Part shown: positions 47,105 to 62,316 of the stretch, piece after piece | Position numbering within the stretch: position 1 is the first letter of the stretch | Layout: every line of letters starts with the position of its first letter | Assembly: GCA_028023455.1 (NCBI GenBank) | Contig: JAQFVV010012396.1 | Location: 12,007,296 to 12,071,295, forward strand | Direction of reading: 5' to 3' | Length of the DNA: 64,000 nt | From: Epiperipatus broadwayi | Lineage: Eukaryota > Onychophora > Udeonychophora > Euonychophora > Peripatidae | Notes under the pieces: model-generated | Told to the model about the DNA's origin: nothing | What the model saw: the letters and a program-made list of their open reading frames with translations, nothing else | The model's database searches: none | Made by a program: the position numbers and the translations under genes

Positions 47105-47350
47105 CAAATTTGGAACTTTAATTGTAAATATAGGGATTTGAACTCAGACTTTCAAGAACCCACCAATGATCCACATTATCTCATACAACTGATACACATG
47201 ACCACCCACATATAGAAAAGATAAATAATCACCAATATACGTATTTCATTGTGTGGGTGGTCATGTGAATCAGTCGTATGAGATAGTGCGGATCGTTGGT
47301 GGATGTTTGAAAGTCTGATTTCAAATCCCCTATATTTGCAATTAATTTAT
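47105..47350. repeat. Head-to-head pair of tRNA-like SINE units
   Basis: A minus-strand unit (47215 down to about 47105) reads GGTCATGTGTATCAGTTGTA, a GGATCATTGGTGG stretch and GAAAGTCTGAGTTCAAATCC (B-box-like). A plus-strand unit (about 47250-47345) reads GGTCATGTGAATCAGTCGTA, GGATCGTTGGTGG and GAAAGTCTGATTTCAAATCC. Between them lies the 35-bp block 47215-47249 shared with 4422-4456. The arms are about 85 bp and can fold. Confidence 0.8.
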
Positions 47351-50300
47351 ATGTGTGGCTTGAGTAAGATAGCACTTTATTCTCTTTTAATAATGTTAGT
47401 TTAACATAAAATTTTAATTTTAAATAAAAACAAGAAAACAAACAATAAAACTTTAGACATAATTTTTTAATAAAAATTAAAAAATAAAACAAAAAAATTA
47501 TAATTTTTATAATATTGTTTCCTAATCACCCGGATAATTACAAAATAGAAAAAGTGGAGAAATATTCTGAATTTGATCACAACACTATATACAAGCTTTT
47601 ACATTAAAAATAACAATAGTAAACAATAAAAATTATTAAGTAAAAATAAAAAGTTTAATTTTCTTTCTTTTACAGTTGGCTTGATCACATGATCCCTTTA
47701 AAACAGGTTATATATATTATTTACAATTAAAAATTGATATCCATTCAACATACTCAAGTATATATTACAAAAAATATTAAAACCCACAAATTAAAAATAA
47801 GTACAGTAATTAAAATTGAAAATTAATAAAAAGAAATCTTATGTTTTATCCAGTTGCTTGATCTTTTTCTTATTGAAGAAGAAATACTTTTTAGTAGTTT
47901 ACCAATTTCTTTGCTCAGACATTCTGAAAAAGGCCAATACACTGGTCAAAACATATGTTACATCAATTTTTTTTTACCAAATTTGAGCAAAAAATATATT
48001 CTAAGTAAAAATATTTACTACAAATTTAAAAACAAAAGATTATGTTATGTATAAAACAAAAACTATAAGTGATTCTAACTAGAAAGATCCTTTTTTATAT
48101 ATTAACAGTTTTAAGGCACTTAAAAAAAAAAAAAAACAAGCAAAAAAGAAAGTTGCATAAACAAAGTTGAAACAATCTCAAAGATTTCCTCTTAAATCCC
48201 TCATTTATTGTATCACCAGTATATGGTGATTTGCTCACAAGACTAAATTACAATTCACATGCCACAATAACAGTAGGATTCATACAATTGGTCAAGTTAC
48301 TTTTATTAACAAATTAGAGAACAATTTTTTGCTTTTACTTAAAATCCATTATTGACAGTTCTTTAATTTGTTAAATAATCCATTCCAATATTTTTTTGTA
48401 AGATTAGAATTCCATATAATAACCTAAAATATGAAAATAATTTTTTATGTCACAAAAGATGTCCATAGCACGAGACACTCAAAAATTGAGTTGTGTTGAT
48501 TTTGGTTATGCATTTCAATTTTTTTTTTTTACTTTACAAGACAGAATTATATAAGTAGAGAATTAATTATATAGAAGTTATCTTGTGTGGTTCAAAATAA
48601 TAGGAGAGGACACAAAATAAAGTTTCTGGATTAATTCTTAGATAAATAAAGTAAATTCATTTTGATCAATTGAATGCAACAGTTATGCTCAACCTGCAAC
48701 TAAAATGCTCAAATGTCATAATCTCTTGAGCAAGTAACCATATGATTACTATTATTATATATATTTCACTGTAATCACAACATTTCTAATTAAACATTGT
48801 TATTTTTATGCAAATTTTATGTGATGGGTTATAATTATTTATTGTTCTACAGATTGATTAATAATCACAGTTCATATTGGTAGCTATCTTCTACAAGTCT
48901 AATCTACTTAAAGAATAAATAGTACTATATACACTCTTGTTTGTGCTATATTTAAGCTACATTTATTTATACATAAGTATGTAATTGTGTAGGTGTAAAT
49001 AGATATATTTTTAAAAATAGCATTTAAGCACTCTCTATTAGCGTGTGAAAATATTATTTAGTTCAAATTAATTGCTCTAAAGCATTGATTGGCTGATTAA
49101 AACATTAAACAATATGAAATATGGAGTTTACAAATTCTGCTTATTGTTATTTAAAAATATGGGCTGATAACCCCCCCCCTCCATATTTAAATAATTACAT
49201 TTTAAAAAGTCTATACTATTCTTATTAATCAAAGTTAAGTGCTACTAATATTCAAAATTAGGAAGCAATTGTGGATTTAAATTTCTCACTGCATAAATTA
49301 ATAAAATTTAATATAAATTAATAGACAATAATCTCACAAACTTTTGAATGGATAAATATTTAAAGATTAACAAGTTTATTGTCCAATTAATATTTCATAT
49401 AATATTCGAGATTAAGACTCATACCACTATACAATAGAAATTTTAATATATTCTCTAACCCAGCAAAGATAATAATTATCAAGAAAAGAGTAGCCATCTC
49501 TTCTTGTGCCTTACTTATTAATATTGAAATTTGCTTAACCAAAGTGTTTTAGGTAAGCTTTCATATTAATAAATGAGGCACAAAAAGATATGGCTGCTCT
49601 TTTCTTGTTAATTATTATCTTACATTAAGTTAGAGAGTAATCTAAAATATTTATATAGAGTGATATGAATCTTAATCTTGAATATTATATACATATTCAC
49701 ATCTGATAGTTATAAGACTATATACTAAAAATGAGATCACATTTGGAAATATATATTATAAATATTAAAAGTATTTTGGCATTTGGCAGATAGGGATTAG
49801 GTCTAGAATTAGATTTTCAGATTTCTGGGTTTATAATATTCTACTCTACTGTAATAAAACAAGAAGGAGTTTTTTTTATTATTTAAAAAATATATATATA
49901 TAAGCAAATTGAAAATTGTGAGGTGTATGAGAGTGCTAAGAATTTGATGAACTGCCAAAAACAAAATGTGTGAAGAAATTTTAAAAATGGTTTAAAAAAA
50001 AAAACTTAAAAAAAGAGGTCAATATTTTGAGCATACTCTAAGTTTATATTTGAAAAACATAAACAGGAAGTATAGGAAGACAACAAGTACCTTCAAAAAT
50101 ATGAGGTGGTCAAAAATAAATTATAAACTGTAATCATAAAAACTAAGCAAATATAAAATCTTAAAAAGTTGAATTTTAATTATAATTTATTAAACTAGTT
50201 AAAAACAAATCTTTTCATTAATTCCAAACCATACTTTTAACATTCTATCACTAGATGTAAGAGAATGCTCTGTTATACCTTTCTTAAATATATTTCCATT

Positions 50301-50464
50301 TCCCTCTGACTGGCTCTCAATTTTCACTTAATATATTTTGCATTAAAAATAAATTATATCAAGACTAAAATAATATCTTGAAGTTAAACAGTAACTGATC
50401 TTTTTAGATAATATTAAGATATAATAAAGAGAATCAATTAGTTGCAATTATATTTTGGACTATT
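47351..50464. other. AT-rich stretch without recognised features
   Basis: Only homopolymer and short A/T-rich runs, including a C9 run at about 49172. No exon or RNA gene supported. Confidence 0.45.
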
Positions 50465-50600
50465 TCCACCAGCCTAATTGGTTAGAGCATTCACATTAAA
50501 ATCAATATTTACAAATCTAAAGTTTTTTGGTTCAATTCTCACGCTAACACTGTCATTGGTCAGATCAGACATATCTGGAGAAGGAAGATTTGAAATATTG
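50465..50600 (+). repeat. tRNA-derived SINE-like unit
   Basis: A-box-like ATTGGTTAGAGCAT at 50477-50490 and B-box-like GGTTCAATTCTC at 50529-50540 in the right order and spacing for a tRNA promoter, followed by a non-tRNA body (ACATATCTGGAGAAGG). The cloverleaf is not intact. It differs from the 20.7/42.2-kb family. Confidence 0.6.
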
Positions 50601-51189
50601 TATTATATAGTAATGTGTGTATTATGACTAACAGTTGAATACATTTGAATAATTTAAATAAAAAGTTTGAATTTTTCTAAAAACATTTGACAATATTAGA
50701 CAATGGAAATTTTCAACATATAATTACAATTAAAATACAATCATTATAAACTTTTAGATAAACAATAATAAATTGCTATTTCTGTTCTCATTTTAACTGA
50801 AAATTAACAATTGGGTCTCTAAATATTAGGGATAGATAGATATACAGAATATCCCATAAATTCAGATTTATAGACTTAAGGTAAACTTTTGCAGATCATG
50901 ATATATATAAACAAGGAAGAAATAATTCAGATAATTCTATTTATAGAAAATTGAAGTCAATGATAAGTCACTGCTGACTGCATTCAAACTTGTTGCACAT
51001 CTTAAGAAAACAGTAGTCATACATGTAAGTAGTAAGCAGTGGAATTTTAAAAAGGTCATTTGATAATAGCTGTTATTATTGTTCATTATTACGAAAATTT
51101 CAAAAAACCTCTTTGCCAATTGGCCATTCAGTTAAGCAATAGCACTTTATCGAGGTATAGATGCCAAAATTTCTGACATCTTATATGAT

Positions 51190-51300
51190 TTAGTGTAGCA
51201 GTAGAAGGAAGCATTTGAGTGCTTACATTCCTGGTTCAAAACTCAGCCTGACATTTCCAATGCTCAAATGTCATATGGCCTGAGTGTCTTACCATTCAAT
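51190..51300 (+). repeat. tRNA-derived SINE-like unit
   Basis: A-box-like TAGCAGTAGAAGGAAGCAT at about 51195-51213 and B-box-like GGTTCAAAACTC at 51233-51244, then a non-tRNA body. Weaker than the unit at 50.5 kb. Confidence 0.45.
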
Positions 51301-53235
51301 TATATTTACCATATTATTAACTACATGTTTTTTAAGTTGGACAAGGCATATAAAAATATGTATTAAATATAATAAATACTTCAATGTTTTTTTTGTTGTG
51401 CCAGAAATCACTGTTCAACAGTTAAACTGCAGGAGACATGAGGAATAATAGAAATCATAAAATAATAACCTTTGGTTTGCCCTCCCCCACCCCCCTAACA
51501 ATAGGTTTATGTTGGTGTTATATTATGTTTCAGTATAAAATATACAAATTCTCAATGAAAACTATTTTTTCTTTTGAAACTAGATGTACTTATTTTTATA
51601 TTCTTTGCATCTCCCACTGGTATTTTTAAAATGTTATTTAAATATTAAAAATTTGTAACTTATCTGATAAATCAATTAGTTTTAAGATACTTCAAGAATT
51701 ACTGTTTATAATTTTTTTTTACAGTATATTTAATGTGTAAATTTATTAAATATTACTTTAAAAAACTGTAGTATCATCATTTTGTTGTAAAATACAAGAC
51801 ACACATTTCAATCCAAATTGTTATTTTTGAATTCTTTGTTTTTCTTTTCTAAACCTCATAGCTAGCATTTTCCTTAAGATGAGCTAATAACTTCTGGATT
51901 TTTTTTTAAAGCACAGACAAATTAATTCTTTTTGATTTCCTCAATAATTTTTTTTTCTCATTAAAATTTTTACACACATCCACATTTTTATATTCAAACT
52001 TATCTTCTTCAATCTTTTGTTCTCTATTTTTTTAATTGTTTATGTCACAAACAAAACATTTAATAGGCTTTTTCTTCAGGTCCAGCTTCAGGGAGCCACA
52101 GAATAAACCCTTACACTACATATTAAATAACATGTACACACATATATACAAACATACCTATTACAATCTTAAACAATAATAAAAAAAAAGTTATAGTTTA
52201 TGTACCTAAAAGTTAAAAAAATAAATTATTATAATTAAAGCTTAAGTTAGATCAGTGGGCCATCAGTGTTAACCAAAGTGTATGAATCTTAAATTGATTG
52301 TAAGACTTCCAAACAAAACTCTTAAAGATTTTCCCCAATGACACTACATACCTATTAAATATATATTTTTATTTTAACATGCTTTAGTGAATTGAAACAC
52401 TTTTTATTAAGTTCATTGTGAAATAAGATATTACATGACACACACATATGTATAATACTCAACTTCCTGGCACGCCAGATTTTGTTTTCTAAAAAAAATC
52501 ACATTTAACAATTGTATTTTGTTTTTGTATTTTCAAATAAAGCAAATAAAATATACTTTTTATATAAAAATAGATTTATACATATAATAACGTATGATTA
52601 AGAACATTTTTTTGAAATGACTCTTAAGAGACTTACTTATATTGTTATAGTTTACCATTTAGAAGTTAGCTTTTATATATATTTTATTTAACATTTTATT
52701 TCATGAGTTCAATAGAGTACTTTAATGCTCTGATTCATAATATTATAAAATTTATTTTTTCCAATTTATATATTTGTTCTTAAAAGAAAAATATATTTTT
52801 CAGATAAGGCAAATACTACAAAAGCAAAATTGCATTCATGTCAAAAAAAAAAACTAAATTGTAGTGAAACAAACTCTTTTGTATCTTTTTATGAGTTATT
52901 AAAAACTAAATTATGTTAATGTGATAAAAATCATGCTATAGTAAATAGTTTTGTAAGAATATTATTTTCATCTCTCTAAATTAGACCACAATACTGAATG
53001 AATGTAATCACATTGTTACAATACTAAATAATTTGTCATAGTGATAAGAATACAAATAACTTCAAATAATTTTTCCAAAAAAATAAATATCAGAATGTAT
53101 TGTTATTTTGCTTATAGGTTAATAAGGAATATTAAGCTTGGTCAGAAAATTCTGCAATTCATATTTTTGTCAATTTTCTGCACTTGTGAATAATAAAGCA
53201 ATCAAAGAAACTGTTTTTTTTTTTTAATTTAGTGT
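51301..53235. other. AT-rich stretch without recognised features
   Basis: No exon or RNA gene supported. Confidence 0.45.
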
Positions 53236-53592
53236 GATCTTGTAAAAGGAAATTAATCTTCACATATGCGCTATTAGATAGATGTTAAATTTACGTGCAC
53301 TCACCCATCAATAAGTATTTTAAAAGCATAATATTTTTAAATAAACCAACCCTTATTGACTGTGCTTAAATCAGGACTTAAAATTGTTATGAGCCTGATA
53401 TTTCAAGTGACAAATTATTTGTACAAATTTAGCTTATATATGACAGGAAAGGGGAAGTTTCTCATTTTTAAATATCTGTGATTTGAATTGTATTAGTTTA
53501 AATATATGTAAATAAATAATTCAGCAATGTATATAATTGTAATCTTGTGGAAGGAAATTAATCTTCACACATATGCTATTAGATAGATGTTA
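53236..53592. repeat. Pair of about 50-bp direct repeats about 305 bp apart
   Basis: GGAAATTAATCTTCACA and CTATTAGATAGATGTTA are shared by 53236-53287 and 53541-53592 with few differences, embedded in diverged sequence. A possible third, weaker copy lies near 53845. This could be an old tandem repeat or paired ends of a small element. Confidence 0.6.
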
Positions 53593-56500
53593 GGTTAAAT
53601 TAATAAGCACTGAATTCAATTTTATTTAAATGATTTCAAAGCACAATTTCAATTTTGTCACTAAAATTTCCTTTATAATGATTGTTTCAAATTTTATGTC
53701 TGTTACTATTGTGTTTGCATTACATTTATAAGTTGAAAAATATATTTTATTAGTAATGTATGATATTCACATATTTGTAATTTATTATAATATAGGTACT
53801 AAAAATATATGCTCAATACTTATTTCAAATAATTTTTACTTGAAAGAGGAAACTAACTTTCCATATAAATTAGAAAGATTAAGTAGATGCTAAAACATTG
53901 GAAAACACTGGTTTAGACAATGACCTAAACTTTGAAAGCTAACAACTCATTATTAAGTCAACTTTTCTATCATTAGATAATTTATTCTTTTTATATAGAT
54001 TTTAAAAAAATTATTTATAATGTCAATCATGTTTCTGTACAAAATACAAAAATAGTATCAAAATTTCTATGATTAATTATAAATATAGTTTCTTCAATAA
54101 AAACAATCAAGCAAACTTTTATTCACTAATTTTCCTAATATTATTAATTTTATTCCATATTAAAATATATATATAAATGTTTATATATTTTTTTTGTAAA
54201 TTAAATATTATAGGAAGTTTATAGAAAAATAGATTTTTGAGTTATGATTTTAAAATATAATTTCTATGTTTTATTAATTTATTACTACAATTTCTTTAAT
54301 AATCTATAAAATGAATTTTAAGAACACTTCAAAAAGACAAAACATTATACACATAAAATTTACAAAATATCTACAATCAGGACGGATTGATTTTAAGGGC
54401 CTCCATTTAAATGGATTGTTGGTTCTGTAGAGTTTTTTAACAAATAAATTATAATCCCATCACTTTAAAATATAATACCTAAATGATATTTTATTAATTG
54501 TTAAAGCTTACAATTAAAAGTGAAATATTGTAATAATTTTTTTCTTTCTTTATTTTCTTTACAAATATTATGAAATTTATTAAGATAAATTTCCTAATAT
54601 AAAGACTAACACCAGGCATCTATTAATTATTAAAGTTTACACTAGGTGGCAAAAATGTGGTGAGAAAAAAAATTTGCTGCTGAACAGTATGTGTAAGCAA
54701 GGGTCATGTGATGTCATATTGATAATATATTCTTTAATAAAAACTATATTTAAAATATATTCGTTTTTTGTTTGATCAATTTTTCATCTAAAACAGAATG
54801 ACTAATTTTAAATTATATAAACTAGAATATTTTTTAATACTGCAGATATATGATTACTTGTGAGTATAACACGTTAGAAAAGGAAAGAGTAACATACTTA
54901 CTTATGCAAAGGTATATACAGGATTTTGGAACATGACTGCTACTTTCACATTTTGCTTCTTTCTTTTTTTTTTAATTTAATAATAAAAAAATTATTTATT
55001 TATATTTCTAAAAGGATCCTTATTTAATTTTAAATGGTGATAAAAAAATCATAATTAATTATGATATAAAATCAAGGCAATGCTGTGTGTACACATCTTA
55101 TGAATAAACCATTATGTTCATCAATAAGACAATGTGATTTTTGTAATTGAGGCCACTATGGTAATCAATACTTTCCCTTTCTTATTACTTTTCTAAAATT
55201 TTACATACATAAATAAAATTATCAGAAATTATTTCTATTAACAATTAATATTACTCTTTACTATTAAAATTTTATTTATTTTTGAAATGATTCATTCAGC
55301 CATAGGATCTGGAATAATTACTATTTTTTGTCCAGGTAAAATGGGATTATTGGCTACCCTAATTTAAGAACAAATTATGTTATCTAGAAATAATTTGTAC
55401 TTTGACATATCCCCCCATATTAAATTTTTAAATTAAGAAATTTATAATTTTAAAAGTTTGAGATGAATGAATATATTTATATTTGATTTCTGTAAATGTA
55501 TTCCGATTTCTATTTATTATCTTATAGAATAATAATGTTACCCTGAGAGAAAAATAATATATCTACTATAGTTATTTAATAAAACTAATAATAGGAGTAA
55601 TATAGGTCAGGCACATAACTTTCTGCAATAAGATTGTAAAATGAAATTTTAGATAGAATTTTAAAATTACTATCAGATAAGTAATATAACTCTTTAGGTA
55701 ATATTATGGAGAATTTTTTATATTTGTTCCTGTATGCTTACCCAAAATTGGTTCAACAATTTATTGAAAGCATAAACAAAAACAACAACATAAGCATTGG
55801 TAATAAAATAAATCATGAGAGCATCTGCCCTGATGATCGTTAATATTCAAGCATCAAAGCAATAGGTTAAGCACAGTTAGTTCAATAACTTAATTAAGAT
55901 GTTGTTGCTGTTTTTTTTTTTATTATTTTCATCAAATGAGAATTGATTCAGACATCTTTAACTTTTACAACTTCTAATTTTACCACCATTCTAAGCTATG
56001 CATGACCATATTGAAGTTAGGATACAGAAAAAAGCACAGAGAATAAAATTTTTATTGTTTGAACACATAATTTGTGAATATTGTATTAAGATATTATTAA
56101 CAAGAATTCTCTCTAAGACTATTGTACAATAAATTATAGACTTTAGTCATTAGTGATTACACATGGTAGTGCAAGATTTATAACACTCCCAAACAAGAAT
56201 CTGTTTTGCTTTTATAGTGAGGACTAGAGATCAAAGATAAAATCAATAGTTATTTATCTAGCAGCCATCTTTAATCCTTTTTTTACTATCATGCTATTAG
56301 GTATAAATTAAAAACAAAATTTTAAATCTCAAACAATCAACTTGTATTGACATGACACCAGATCAATAACTATATACTATAATAATCTCAGTTTGGTTCT
56401 TACTGTGAGTACTTTTTTTCTTGATAAGAACATTAGTACCAACATAATTTCATTTGATTCTTACAACTTATTATAAAAAGCAATCTCCCTCTACTATTTC

Positions 56501-56825
56501 TAGTGCCATCTATTGTAAGCTTTAAAAAAATCCTACTCTTGTTTATACTGTAGTAATCTGAAAAAATTAAGTGAGTTGTGTTATTCCCAAATGAGCGATA
56601 ATTTTGTAATACCACCACTATCATCATCACTGTAGTTACCATTATTACATACCAATAAGTTAATGCCATCTCCCAAAAATCATATATATAACATTCTATC
56701 TATTCATACAATTTTCAGTTTAGCATGTGGGATTCATTATCCGCAAGCAGTATGAAATGATGTTTTACTATTGACACAAGTATTATTATAACTTTATCTT
56801 TGTTATTGCATTGCCAAATCCCTAT
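53593..56825. other. AT-rich stretch without recognised features
   Basis: It contains two copies of the short motif TAGRTGGC (54642, and in complement at 56504) that recurs elsewhere in the window. Nothing else is supported. Confidence 0.4.
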
Positions 56826-56989
56826 AATATCATTTTAGTGCTTTATTACTTTTACAATGCTTTTTATAACCCACTATTAAGTCTTCTTCAGAACTTCTAC
56901 TTATATTTTCAAATCTTAACTACAATCGATACCATTAATAGTGGGTTATAAAAAGCATTGTAAAAGTAATAAAGAACTAAAATGATAAT
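56826..56989. repeat. Hairpin with 54-bp near-perfect arms
   Basis: 56826-56879 and 56936-56989 are inverted copies (core CTTTATTACTTTTACAATGC and TTTTTATAACCCACTATTA) with about one internal mismatch plus slippage at the outer end, and a 56-base loop. It could be a small MITE or a hairpin RNA precursor; the size fits either. No target-site duplication is certain. Confidence 0.85.
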
Positions 56990-59900
56990 ATTACGTAAGT
57001 ATTATTAGTTATTACTAATATTAATTTGTATCACTGCTTCCAATATAAACATTAATAGTAAAACCTTAAAAAAATAAGCAAAACAAAAAAAAAAAAAAAG
57101 CAAGAAAAAGTAGAACAAATACAATAGAATAAAAAAAAATCCTCCTTATGAAGAATTGTTAGAAATATAAACTCATATAGATTTAAATATAAGATTAGCA
57201 TTGTAATCAAATTTTGCATTTTTTATGATAACTATACAATCAATCTGTGAGCTACAAATATTCCAACATATAGGATATGCTGATCCATTATTTTATTTAT
57301 TTGATATTTTGTAATATTGTACTTTAACTTTTTCTTCAGCAAACATTTCTTTCTGGAAAAGTCAACACTTTGTCTAATTGTAACCCTCCATTATATCCTA
57401 TTCTCAACTACAACTTCTCATTGAAAGCAATCAAAATTGCACTTGTTTAATGTGTCTTTGAGAGAAACTTTATGACTTATATGGGGTCTGCCTATCCCAT
57501 GAAAGCAATAGTTCATTAAGATGGTTGTTCATATGTATGTAGCCATTACATACTAAGAATATATTTTCAATCTTTTATCATTTTAATAAATAAAATAAAA
57601 ATTGTACACTAGATGGCATTTCATACACCATGTTTAGTTATAATATAAGTTTATTTGCATTAACTCTTTTTAGAAGCATGCATTATATTATGAAAAAGTG
57701 ACTGACCACTTAAAATTTATTCACTATTTATTCAATTATCATACTGTTGGTTGCTCTTTAAGGTCAAGTAACACTTTCATCCCAAAATAGAAGACAGAAT
57801 ACAAAAAGAACCAGTCTAGACTGAGATTTTTATTCTTTTATTTTTATGATGGCTTATTCTATAATAAATCCAAAACTATAATTGTCTTCTGCACACTTAT
57901 CAGAAAACTAACTATTGTGGGAGTTATTAAATGATCTGATCATGAATCAGATTGAAAATGTTTTACCTGTTTTATTAATAGTTAAATGTAAATTTGAATT
58001 CTTTTTTTGATAAAAAGCATGTTAGTATGCAACAAATCAATGTAAAAACAATTTTGACAATAAGCTTTTGAAAATTAAAAGGTGGCATTCTTATTTAAGC
58101 AGAGCATATATTATATGCTGGTCTAAAGAATCATCTGGTAACAGGATAGCACTTTGTTATTAAATAAAAATAAGAAGAAAAAAAAACTAATTAGAAATAA
58201 GCTATGTTTTATGAAAAATAGTGATGTTCCAGGTTAACATAGGGAAATGATCTGCTACACTTGGAAAAGGAAATAATAGATCTCATGGAAAAGATGTAAA
58301 GCTAAAATTGGAAATATGTGCTAGAAGCAAATATATAGATGTTTCTTAAATAGATGAGTTTTATGTGAGGGGATGCAGAGTGAAGAATCTATTAATTTTT
58401 TTTTGATATTTAGAATAATGATAGCATTGTACAAAAAAAAAAAAAGAAGTTATAACTTGGAAGAAGATAAAATTTGCTGAGTTGTGAAATCGTGTCTTTC
58501 TAACTGCGCATATTTAAAAAGTTGGCTAAAAAAATCAAGAAAACTGTGGGGTAAAATGATTATGGATATTGGATTGAAATAATAAATATTATTATTTATT
58601 ATTATGAAACAGGAAATAGAATGTGCATGTAATAAATAAAAATATTGTCAAAAGTTTTAAACAAATAGATGAAAAAGAGTAGCAAATTTAAATAAAACCT
58701 GTCTTACTTTAAAAACTTGTTACTTCCTCTTATTTTTTTATCTTGCATTTTCTTTACAAGTTTTCAAAGGTAAGTGTTTTTTCCAAATGGCTTTTATTTT
58801 ATACAAAAACATGAAGAGTTTTTGACTTAATGCCCAATGATTATTAGTTTTTATAAAGAAAAATTCATTCTAGAATAATTGAAGAATAAGATATGTCATC
58901 AAATTTATCATTGATTTTGATAATAAAGCAATACTGATTACTATACCTCTTTTATGAAATATTATATTAGGAAGTTTTTGTTAAGTTAATTTTTTCCATT
59001 CATTATAAACATTTTCATATTCATCTTCCTGATATAATTTTTGGAAATTTTACAGTCAATAGTAAATAGTGGACTTTCTTCAGACTGAATGTTTCCAGAA
59101 ACTCAAAATTAGCAAACATATCCAAAAATAAAATTATTATTAACATTTCATTCATTAATGAACTACAAAATTTCAAGGTTTTTGCATGAAGATATCTTTT
59201 GGAAATATTGGAACATTTCCTCAAGATGTCTTCTGTTTAAAAAATGTACTAATGGTAACACATTTGTTATGATAGTAACAAAAGTACAAAAAGGATATTT
59301 AAAAATGCATTATGATTATATGAAATAACATCATATTATAGCAGAGGATATATATGATAACAGTTGAAAGATTAATTAATAGACTCTCATATAATGTTAA
59401 ATAAAATGTAAAACATATAATTTTGAAATTTGTGATTTAAAGAGAGAATGACAATTAATATTGGAATATTAGAAATTAGGAATATATTTATGAAGATGGA
59501 AATTTAAGATATGAATTTTAGAAATATGTATTGAGATGAAGATGAGAAAAATACAAGGAAGGAATTAAATAATGTCGTAAAGATTATGTTGGAAAAGTAG
59601 AATCAGGACAAGCATTACAATAACATTATTGTTTGTATATGACAATTTGGGAGTTACCTCATATATAACTCAATTATCTCCACAAATAAAACATTTTGAC
59701 CAACTCATAGAAATATGAACCATGGTTTATGTGTTAAAAGTAATAGAATGTCTGCTTAACTGTCTATTTATAAATAATATATTTAACTTATAATAACTAA
59801 CATTCCAGATTCCCTTAGTTTATCAAGGAAAGATTTTGGAAAAAAAAAATTACATAAAGTCACACATATATTATTCTAGATTATAAGATATTAATAAAAT

Positions 59901-62316
59901 ATAATCAGTATGACTAAGGCATTGAGTTTTTATGCAGATATGTCTATTTTCGGTTGCTGAATATTTTATTTTTTAAGCCTCAACATTGGTTAAACATTTT
60001 ACAAAATTATTCTCAAGGCATTTGAAGAATTGCAGAATCAACAGGAAAGATAAGCATTAGAGTTATATGATTAGGCAAGATATTAGTATATGGGGGGGGG
60101 GGGCATTTACAGAAGACATGAAAAGGCAGACCCTCTCAAATAAAATGGATTAACGATCAGATCCAGCATATTGACGTGCGTGATTGTAGTTGTCGTTTTG
60201 AATTGGTTTGTTGATCATTGCAAAATTTATACTTTTTTTAAAACTAGGAATGACAATCCTTGTTTACGAGTGGTCGCTAATGGTTACATTTTATTATTTT
60301 TACGTATTTACATTTAATGAAAAACTTAATACTTCTAGTTAATTTCATAAAAAATGATAATAATTATAAAAAAATAATAGAATACATTCTATAACTTATA
60401 TATATTGAAAGAATAATTCAATAATTACAGAATTTAAAAAAAAAAAAAACCTTGTTACCAAAGATCAGATAATAACCTGAATTAGATAGATAGATTGCAT
60501 TTACCAGAAATCAAATACGATTTTAAAGCATAAAAGTTTATCAAATTATCAAATACGATTTTAAAGCATAAAAGTTTATCAAATTAAGTTTTCTAGCAAA
60601 TATAAATAGACAAAATTTATAACGAAAATTTTGAGAAAATAAAAATCCCGCCTTTTAGATTTATACTAAACCGCCACCTATAAAATAGAATAGCAATAAA
60701 ATTGTTATTGAAAAATATAAATAATTTACCGTTATAATCATATATACTAATAATCAAACACTTGTCAAACGACATTATTTGTTTAAAAACCTTTTTTTCT
60801 TCCCCTATGAAAGACAATAGTACTAGTGAAAATTATTTTTTTACATTAGAATATTTCTCGACAATATTTTAACAATTTGATTAACAATATGTGCATAACA
60901 TTTTACTTTATATCACTGACAAATTCTTCAGAATATTTTTTAACCATTAATTATTTACTTAAAAAAAAAAGAAGAAGTTAAATATATTTCACTTAAATTT
61001 TAATACATAAACTTTAAATTTTTACTTCGTTAATGAGAAGAAAAAAAACCCATCATTTTTCATTTATCGTTATTTTTAAATAGTACTGATTGTATATATA
61101 TTTTAAAAATCTCATAATAAAAGATTATTATCTAAAAATATATATATAATTTTTATTGGCATCATATTTTTAAATTCATTATGTATCAAAATTTAAATAA
61201 ATGAATAAAATCTAATCATTATTTTTCTTATTTTAAACCTGAGTACCAGTATCTAATAACAGTTCTGAAGAATCTACCATGAATATATATTTATATACAG
61301 TGTAATAAAAGAATGAAGATATTTATACCCTTATATATCTAAAAAATATAATGTACAAAAATTGGTCCCAATTTTAGCTGTTAAATCAAATGAATATTTA
61401 CCTTTTCAAATATACATTTTAAAAATCAAACAAAATTGTCATTAAAAAATAAAAAGATAAACCCAATTTATATATATATACACAAATACATTTACATAGG
61501 CATCTTAATATATATATATTGCAAAAGAATATTTACTTTACACAATTATTTTAAAATTGTTGGTTACTAAACAGATAATCAATTATTCTGAGCTGGAGGT
61601 TATGCAGTCAATTTGATTCTAATAATATAGACATTAACTCTCATTTTGAATAAATCATTAGAAGACAATGGCTTCAATAATTATGCCCTAAATGCAATAG
61701 TAAATAGATATTTTATCTGTTTTCAAAATTATTGGTTGTGATATCAAAAACCCTATTTTATTTTTTTGCTCCATAGTACATTTGCCTTAGTAGTACTCAG
61801 TTTTAATATAAGATTTTTTTTTATTACTTTTTTAAAAAGAAATATGAGCTTGGTAGAGAAACTTAAAAATCAAATAGGTGCTCATCTAACATATCTACAG
61901 AAAATCATATAGTGCCACCTATTTTCATTTTTATCCAATACACTAAGCTAGTTGAATAAATGTGAGCATTTAAAAGTAAAACAAATTAAAATGAGTTTGT
62001 TTTGTTTTGGTGAATCTATGTGATTTAGTTAACCAACTATTTAATATATTTCTTATTTAGCAATTTGTATGTTATTATGGCACAAATAATATACATTAAT
62101 ATTGAGATGCCTTTGAATTACAAGCCTATAAATAAAACCCATTTACTATATCCCCAAAATATACAAAAAATCAAATAGTATTAATAATAAAAATAAAATT
62201 TTAAACAATTTTTTGCCAATAACTAAATAAAATAATACAAGCATAAATACTACAATTTAAACAATTTTTTTTACTTGCTAAGAAGTTTGTCAAAGTTATT
62301 ATGGCATATATACAAT
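56990..62316. other. AT-rich stretch; one tandem duplication, no gene recognised
   Basis: A 38-bp unit starting TCAAATACGATTTTAAAGC is tandemly duplicated at 60511-60586. A G12-type run lies near 60091-60103, next to a slightly GC-richer block (60100-60220). No exon that I can support. Confidence 0.4.
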
